Origin: Nitrospinaceae bacterium
GTDB taxonomy: Bacteria; Nitrospinota; Nitrospinia; Nitrospinales; VA-1
NCBI GenBank assembly: GCA_029937635.1
Contig: JAPYPM010000063.1
Location: 1 to 11,037 of the forward strand
Direction: 5' to 3'
Length of the DNA stretch: 11,037 nt
The position numbers were made by a program, and so were the translations under genes. Below the pieces are notes generated by a model. That model was given only the letters and a program-made list of their open reading frames with translations. It was not told the DNA's origin and did no database searches. Positions 6,796-11,037 of the stretch are shown one piece after another. The stretch's first letter is position 1. Every line of letters starts with the position of its first letter.

Positions 6796-8279
6796 GTGCT
6801 ACTATTCCTCTTTTAGGTATAGAAACAGAATACGGAATCATACGCGACGAAGTAGATAATTACGATGTAGTAGAAGAGTCTATGCGTCTAGTGCGCCGTT
6901 GCGAGATGAAAAGTGAATTTGGCAACTGGGCCTATTCTCGAGAGCGATCCCATCAGGACATGCGAGGATTTAATGTACGTTCCCTTGCGCAGGATGAGGA
7001 AGAAGATGCTTTTTGTGTTGAGGATCGTAAGCGACCCTATAGCTATTGGGAAATGAAAAGTGACCGAGTGCTCGAAAACGGAGCACGGTTTTATAACGAT
7101 CACACCCACCCAGAATATAGCACGCCAGAATGTAGCAGTGTTTTTCAATTAGTGGCGCATGATCTAGCTGGCGAACGCATCGTTTTTGAGTGTGCGCGCC
7201 TCAGAAATCAGGATGACGAACCAGGTAGAGTGTGCATTTTTAAGAACAATACTGACTATATTGGTCATAGCTATGGCACACATGATAATTACCTCATATC
7301 ACGACGACTTCCTTTTGAGAATTGGGTAGAGCGTTTAGTTCCGTTTCTTGTCACTCGCCAACTATATGCAGGAGCAGGCAAGGTTGGATCTGAACTACGC
7401 AATGATCATTCATTTAGTGGACTGCAACTTGCGCAACGATCTGATTTTATAGAAACGGTATTGAGTATTGAGACGATGACACAGCGCCCTATAATAAATA
7501 CTCGGGATGAGCCTCATGCAACACAAGATAAATACCGCCGACTTCACCTGATTTTGGGGGATGCTAATATGTCCCCTTATGCAACTGCTTTAAAGGTTGG
7601 AACTACTCGATTGATATTGACGTTAATTGGTGAAGATAAATTAAAACTACCCGTGACTCTAGAGAATCCTGTTGAAGATATTAAAGCGATTTCGCATGAT
7701 TTGACAGGAACTATCGCTTTAAAGCGCACCAATGGCAAAACGATAACATCACTTGAAATACAAGAATTCTATCTTGAGATAGCAGATAAAAATCTTTCAG
7801 GGCAATGTAAAGAATCCGATTGGATTATACGTGAGTGGGCCCGTACTTTAGATGAACTTAAACACTACCCTGAAAAGCTAGCTGATCGAATTGATTGGGC
7901 AATTAAAAAAGATATTTTTACCCGCTTTATTGAATCAGAAGGAGTGAGCTGGGATGATCCTTGGATAAAAAGCTTGGATTTAGAGTATCATAATATTGAT
8001 CCAGAAAGAGGGTTGTACCGAGGACTAGAACAAACAGGTGATTTATACTCTATGTTTTCCAAAGATGAAGTTCAACAGGCCATAAAACAACCGCCAGAAG
8101 ACACAAGGGCTTTGGTACGTGGTTTAGCAGTAAAACACGGCACAAATAAAATAAAAAATATTCACTGGACGGGCATAGAGTTTACGGATGGTGCTTTTAT
8201 AGACCTTTCTCAAACCATCACCTCCGCTGACCTCGAACATTTGATTAATTCCAAAAAGGAGCAATACCCATGGCTATGA
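6792..8279 (+). CDS. dop: Dop: deamidase of the Pup/UBact tag and depupylase-like enzyme
   Basis: This 495-residue member of the Pup ligase/deamidase family has the glutamine-synthetase-like carboxylate-amine fold. In known systems Dop converts the tag's C-terminal Gln to Glu and also removes the tag from substrates. Visible features are GIETEYG (9-15; the E-x-E residues bind metal/ATP), a long insertion at about 40-90 in the place of the Dop loop that separates Dop from PafA, NGARFYNDH (96-104) with the catalytic Asp D103, and HPEYSTPE (106-113). THDNYL (163-168), TRQLYAGAGK (188-197), NTRDEPHA (236-243) and RRLHLILGDAN (249-259) follow. The insertion and the NDHTHPEYS version of the Asp motif identify Dop rather than the PafA paralogue at the right edge. 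The ATG at 6792 overlaps the ATPase stop, and no Shine-Dalgarno is seen, so translational coupling is likely. The 3' end overlaps the tag gene by 10 nt. Confidence 0.95.
   Translation: MSATIPLLGIETEYGIIRDEVDNYDVVEESMRLVRRCEMKSEFGNWAYSRERSHQDMRGFNVRSLAQDEEEDAFCVEDRKRPYSYWEMKSDRVLENGARFYNDHTHPEYSTPECSSVFQLVAHDLAGERIVFECARLRNQDDEPGRVCIFKNNTDYIGHSYGTHDNYLISRRLPFENWVERLVPFLVTRQLYAGAGKVGSELRNDHSFSGLQLAQRSDFIETVLSIETMTQRPIINTRDEPHATQDKYRRLHLILGDANMSPYATALKVGTTRLILTLIGEDKLKLPVTLENPVEDIKAISHDLTGTIALKRTNGKTITSLEIQEFYLEIADKNLSGQCKESDWIIREWARTLDELKHYPEKLADRIDWAIKKDIFTRFIESEGVSWDDPWIKSLDLEYHNIDPERGLYRGLEQTGDLYSMFSKDEVQQAIKQPPEDTRALVRGLAVKHGTNKIKNIHWTGIEFTDGAFIDLSQTITSADLEHLINSKKEQYPWL
8256..8261 (+). promoter_or_regulatory. 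ribosome binding site that decides the tag gene start
   Basis: AAGGAG lies inside the end of dop, 8 nt before the ATG at 8270 and 14 nt before a second in-frame ATG at 8276. The spacing favours 8270. A strong dedicated site fits a tag protein needed in larger amounts than the enzymes around it. Confidence 0.65.
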
Positions 8280-8446
8280 ACGATCCTCTGAGAAGAGAAG
8301 AAAAAAAGGATCCTACTCCGAATAAAAAAGATACAGGACCATCTAGTCCTAGTGTTGAACGACCAGGTCGTGATGACATTCTTAAGCGAATGAAACGAGT
8401 TGACCCTAAACAATCAGAAAACTATAAACAACGAACCGGCCAATGA
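8270..8446 (+). CDS. ubact: UBact: Pup-like ubiquitin-like protein modifier ending in RTGQ
   Basis: This 58-residue tag protein becomes attached to substrates through its C-terminal side chain. The first 35 residues are polar, Pro/Lys/Asp-rich and low-complexity, as expected for a disordered tail. Residues 33-58 form the conserved part: GRDDILKRMKRVDPKQ (33-48), an amphipathic helix likely to bind the ATPase coiled coil, then the C-terminal YKQRTGQ (52-58). RTG(E/Q) ends define UBact, whereas actinobacterial Pup ends in GG(E/Q). The C-terminal Gln means Dop must deamidate it before ligation. Eight Lys (12, 13, 19, 20, 39, 42, 47, 53) could accept further tags. There is no Cys or Trp. The start at 8270 is set by the AAGGAG site; initiation at 8276 (two residues shorter) is possible. 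It lies in the slot where actinobacteria carry pup, overlaps dop by 10 nt and prcB by 4 nt (ATGA), and is short enough to be skipped by gene callers. Confidence 0.93.
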   Translation: MAMNDPLRREEKKDPTPNKKDTGPSSPSVERPGRDDILKRMKRVDPKQSENYKQRTGQ

Positions 8447-9243
8447 TAGAAAACTTTGAAAAAGCCCATGGTTCTGGGGATTTCCTTGAACTTCTTAAAA
8501 GATCGGGCCACTACCCACAACAAGTACTTTCGGGTATCCCTGAAAAAAAAGCACTGGACATTCCTCAAGGAACTACAGTTCTGGCGTTTCATTATAAGGA
8601 TGGAATCATTGTAGCCGGTGATCGCAGAGCCACTGCAGGCAATGCCATTATGTACGATCGTTGCGATAAAGTAATACCTATAGATGATTATTCATTGATG
8701 GCCATTGCAGGTGTACCAGCTACAGCATTCGAAATGGCTCGCGTTTTATCACATAACTTTGAATACTATCGGCGTTCTCAATTAAGAGCTATGAGCACGG
8801 AAGGGAAGGTTAGAGCCTTGTCAAAATTACTCAAAGACAATGTGGCTATGGCCTTGCAGGGTGTCGGGGGAGTGAGCCCTCTTTTTGCCATTTACGACCC
8901 ACAGCAAGACAGAGCGTTTCTTTATTTTTACGATATGCTTGGAGCTGAATTTCAGATACTGACTCATGTAGCAACAGGATCTGGGTCTCCTATGATAAAG
9001 GGCGTTTTAGAACACGAAAACCTTTGGGGCACTTGCCCATTAAAAGATAGATCCGAGGGTGAAGCGACTTCTTTATCAATACGCCTGCTGCAAACAGCAG
9101 CTCAATTTGATTCAGCCACAGGGCAAGCTCGGCCCGACGATAAAATTTATCCTACCATCGCAAAAATTACTAAAAACGGATATCAGTTTATTTTAGATGA
9201 TGAGATGGCAGATATTTATAAATCTTCCATGAGTAGGAGTTAA
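8443..9243 (+). CDS. prcB: 20S proteasome beta subunit (Ntn hydrolase peptidase)
   Basis: This 266-residue protein is the proteolytic subunit of the 20S core. A 43-residue propeptide ends in Gly43, and self-cleavage before Thr44 would expose the catalytic N-terminal Thr of the mature, roughly 223-residue chain beginning TTVLAF. With Thr44 as Thr1, Asp60 is Asp17 and Lys76 is Lys33, which completes the catalytic set. SGS (180-182) and the DSATG region (223-227) match the conserved Ser/Asp positions that support Thr1. The propeptide is shorter than in M. tuberculosis (about 57 residues). The ATG overlaps the tag gene stop as ATGA and no Shine-Dalgarno is seen, so its translation is probably coupled to the tag. 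The alpha gene follows after 2 nt. Beta-before-alpha order matches actinobacterial operons. Confidence 0.95.
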   Translation: MIENFEKAHGSGDFLELLKRSGHYPQQVLSGIPEKKALDIPQGTTVLAFHYKDGIIVAGDRRATAGNAIMYDRCDKVIPIDDYSLMAIAGVPATAFEMARVLSHNFEYYRRSQLRAMSTEGKVRALSKLLKDNVAMALQGVGGVSPLFAIYDPQQDRAFLYFYDMLGAEFQILTHVATGSGSPMIKGVLEHENLWGTCPLKDRSEGEATSLSIRLLQTAAQFDSATGQARPDDKIYPTIAKITKNGYQFILDDEMADIYKSSMSRS

Positions 9244-9245
9244 AA

Positions 9246-10034
9246 ATGTTTGAAGAGCCTTTTCGTTGGATGGAAGCAATTTCTACCCGCCATAGTTATG
9301 TTCGTGAAAAGCTGAGTAAAGGACAACCAGTTATAGGGATCCCCTATAATGAGGGGGCGGTTATTCTTGGGTTTTCTCCGCAACCTGGAAAAATTTTTGA
9401 AATTTATGACCGTATCGCCCTTGGTGGGTTAGGCCATCCTGCAGATGTCGAGCGTTTACGTATGACTCTTCTAGACATGGCACATGCCGAAGGGTTTAAT
9501 CGTTCTGCAAAAGACGTAACTATTGGAAGACTATTGCAGTTTGGACTCGCTCCAGCACTTAAACAAAATTTCGAAGAAATTCAGCGCGCTCCTTATCTGA
9601 TTCAAATGTTACTTGCTGAGATAAACCATGAGGATGATGCTGAGTTTTTTTGCGTCAACTATGACGGTTACTGGAAAAAATTTAAGCAGGGGACGGTTAT
9701 TTCCGGGGATAATAAAGTGAGCGGACGAATACAAAAAAATATAGATAATACTGACTTTGTGTCATTCACTTTAAATAAATCCATTCAATCAGCATTACGT
9801 ATTTGGGAGGAAGGTCGTAAGAAACCTGCACTAGAAAAAGAATCTTTAAAGTCTACGGATGATAATGATGAACTTGATGACGAAATGGAAGGCTACCCAA
9901 CTGACTTAAAAGAGGCCTTCGAGCTTTGGAATCTTGAAGTAGCAATTTTAAACAAGAACACAGGACGTAAGTGTCTTTATAGTACATTAAGTGAAAGTGA
10001 GATTTCCACCTTGCAATCAGAGGTAATTAGATAA
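9246..10034 (+). CDS. prcA: 20S proteasome alpha subunit
   Basis: This 262-residue protein should form the outer heptameric rings that gate the core and receive the ATPase. It has the alpha-subunit layout: an N-terminal gating segment and helix H0 (about 7-24), strands around PVIGIPYNEGAVILGF (28-43), PGKIFEIYDRIALGG (47-61) and YDGYWKKF (139-146), and a C-terminal ELWNLEVAILN segment (226-236). Lys49 lies where the conserved alpha-pocket Lys contacts the ATPase carboxyl terminus in known proteasomes (alignment by eye). It lacks the N-terminal catalytic Thr arrangement of beta subunits. An acidic, likely disordered insertion (about 199-216, rich in Asp and Glu) precedes the last helix. It is a little longer than the mycobacterial protein (about 248). 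AGGAG at 9235-9239, 6 nt before the ATG, sets the start. Confidence 0.93.
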   Translation: MFEEPFRWMEAISTRHSYVREKLSKGQPVIGIPYNEGAVILGFSPQPGKIFEIYDRIALGGLGHPADVERLRMTLLDMAHAEGFNRSAKDVTIGRLLQFGLAPALKQNFEEIQRAPYLIQMLLAEINHEDDAEFFCVNYDGYWKKFKQGTVISGDNKVSGRIQKNIDNTDFVSFTLNKSIQSALRIWEEGRKKPALEKESLKSTDDNDELDDEMEGYPTDLKEAFELWNLEVAILNKNTGRKCLYSTLSESEISTLQSEVIR

Positions 10035-10036
10035 TT

Positions 10037-11037
10037 ATGCGAAAGCGAATTTATGGCATCGAAACAGAATATGGTTTGTTGATAAAAGATTCTGAATTTA
10101 AACTTGACCCGACACAAGTTGCGCATAGGGTGAAAGACCATATTTTTAGATCATCAAAAGCCGGAGTTCTCGATCAGCATTATCGTGCTAATGATGAACC
10201 CCCTGAAAATGGTGGGTTCCTTCTTAATGCTGGCCGAATATATCTAGATATGGGTCACTTGGAATATGCTTCTCCTGAATGTTCTACTTTGACAGATCTT
10301 GTTACTTATGACCGCGCCGGAGATATGTTGATTCAAGATGCTGTCGATGAATTAGGTTGGAGAGATTCTATCGGTATAATTAAAAACAATGTTGACCTTG
10401 AAACCAATGCGACTTTCGGTTGTCATGAAAACTACCTAGTAAGCAGAGGGTTTCCCTTCGACGAAAAAGAAAACCTCAAATTATTATCCGCATTTTTAGT
10501 AACACGTCAAATATATTGCGGTGCTGGAAGAATTGGTGGGTGCGATCCTCACCCCTTAAGCGATTGGGAAAACGCATCAGCTAAAGAACAAAAGGAACAA
10601 GTTAATTTTCAAATTTCTCAAAGGGCAGACCATATTCCAAATGAATTTTATCGATGGGTTCAATATAACCGGGCAATAGTCAATACTAGAGATGAACCGT
10701 TAGCAGATCCCAATAAATACCGAAGAATTCATTTGCTGGTTGGAGATTCAAATATAAGTGAATTTGCAACTGCTATGAAAATGGGAACAACCACTCTCAT
10801 CTTGGAACTTATGGAAGAAGGGATAGCGAACCCTGAATGGGTACTCGCTGAATCTGTCGAGGCCATGCGTTCAATTTCAAGAGATCAAAATTTTAAATGG
10901 GAATTGACTTTAAGAAATGGACGTCACACCACGGCACTAGAACTGCAAATGGATATGATGCAAACAGCTAAAAAGCATCTGGCTGGTAAGAATCAAGAAA
11001 CGGACTGGATTATAAATGAATGGGCTTCGTTGCTTAA
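10037..11037 (+). CDS. pafA: PafA: Pup/UBact-protein ligase (3' truncated by window edge)
   Basis: The visible 333 codons are the N-terminal two thirds of the ligase that uses ATP to activate the tag's C-terminal Glu and join it to substrate Lys side chains. Family motifs are GIETEYG (7-13), NAGRIYLDMG (64-73) with the catalytic-base Asp D71, HLEYASPEC (74-82), CHENYL (129-134), TRQIYCGAGR (156-165), NTRDEP (216-221) and RRIHLLVGDSN (229-239). Between GIETEYG and the Asp motif it has about 50 residues, against about 80 in the Dop of this operon. That absence of the Dop loop identifies it as the ligase. It begins 2 nt after the prcA stop, with an AGAGGT site about 12 nt upstream. The frame is open to the last base, so roughly 130-150 residues, including most of the small C-terminal domain, lie outside the window. 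Confidence 0.93.
   Translation, partial: MRKRIYGIETEYGLLIKDSEFKLDPTQVAHRVKDHIFRSSKAGVLDQHYRANDEPPENGGFLLNAGRIYLDMGHLEYASPECSTLTDLVTYDRAGDMLIQDAVDELGWRDSIGIIKNNVDLETNATFGCHENYLVSRGFPFDEKENLKLLSAFLVTRQIYCGAGRIGGCDPHPLSDWENASAKEQKEQVNFQISQRADHIPNEFYRWVQYNRAIVNTRDEPLADPNKYRRIHLLVGDSNISEFATAMKMGTTTLILELMEEGIANPEWVLAESVEAMRSISRDQNFKWELTLRNGRHTTALELQMDMMQTAKKHLAGKNQETDWIINEWASLL

Noticed and set aside
8210..8413. Minus-strand frame of 67 codons opposite the tag gene
   Set aside because: The + strand tag has a ribosome site, synteny and the RTGQ terminus, whereas this frame has none of these supports.
8270..8446. Calling the tag a classical actinobacterial Pup
   Set aside because: The C-terminus is RTGQ rather than GGQ/GGE, and the genomic setting is Gram-negative, so UBact is the better name.
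1..11037. CRISPR arrays, tRNA or rRNA genes, insertion sequences, prophage genes
   Set aside because: No direct-repeat arrays, RNA gene signatures, transposase motifs or terminal inverted repeats were seen when reading both strands by eye.

Overview
The window carries a compact bacterial proteasome and protein-tagging operon of the Pup/UBact type (about 5176 to the right edge, + strand). To its left are ordinary genes, most of them on the minus strand. The DNA is AT-rich. Three genes point to a Gram-negative (diderm) cell: a TonB-like energy transducer, an MlaC/Ttg2D-like periplasmic phospholipid-transport protein and a GHMP sugar kinase. A Gram-negative envelope plus a proteasome with a Pup-like tag ending in Arg-Thr-Gly-Gln is the signature of the UBact lineages (Nitrospinae/Nitrospinota, Nitrospirae, Verrucomicrobia, NC10 and others). 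Nitrospinota is my best guess from this combination and the base composition, but that is inference.

Left part. At 1-148 is the 3' end of an unrecognised + strand gene ending in a membrane helix. It is followed by a small acidic hypothetical protein (222-572, TTG start with a good Shine-Dalgarno site) containing a duplicated DLN-x-LFP motif. Convergent to these, on the minus strand, are a GHMP kinase (653-1648), an MlaC-like protein (1795-2397), a TonB/TolA-like protein with a long Lys-rich linker (2624-3541), and a protein resembling a degenerate sugar nucleotidyltransferase (3559-4881). The last two lie 17 nt apart and look co-transcribed.

Right part. After a roughly 270-nt divergent control region with candidate promoters in both directions comes the order ATPase (Mpa/ARC) - dop - ubact - prcB - prcA - pafA. 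This is the same order as in actinobacteria, with the tag gene in the pup slot. Neighbouring genes overlap by 4 nt (ATGA) or are separated by 2 nt. The tag gene (8270-8446, 58 aa) is short and easily missed.

How the system should work (family knowledge): Dop deamidates the C-terminal Gln of the tag to Glu. PafA ligates that Glu side chain to substrate lysines. The hexameric ATPase binds the tag through its N-terminal coiled coil, unfolds the substrate and threads it into the PrcA/PrcB 20S core. PrcB cleaves using its mature N-terminal Thr. All key residues are visible: ATPase Walker A and B, Dop and PafA catalytic Asp, PrcB Thr1/Asp17/Lys33, and the tag C-terminal Gln. The notable departure from the actinobacterial system is that the ATPase lacks the C-terminal GQYL-type docking tail. 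pafA runs off the right edge after 333 codons.
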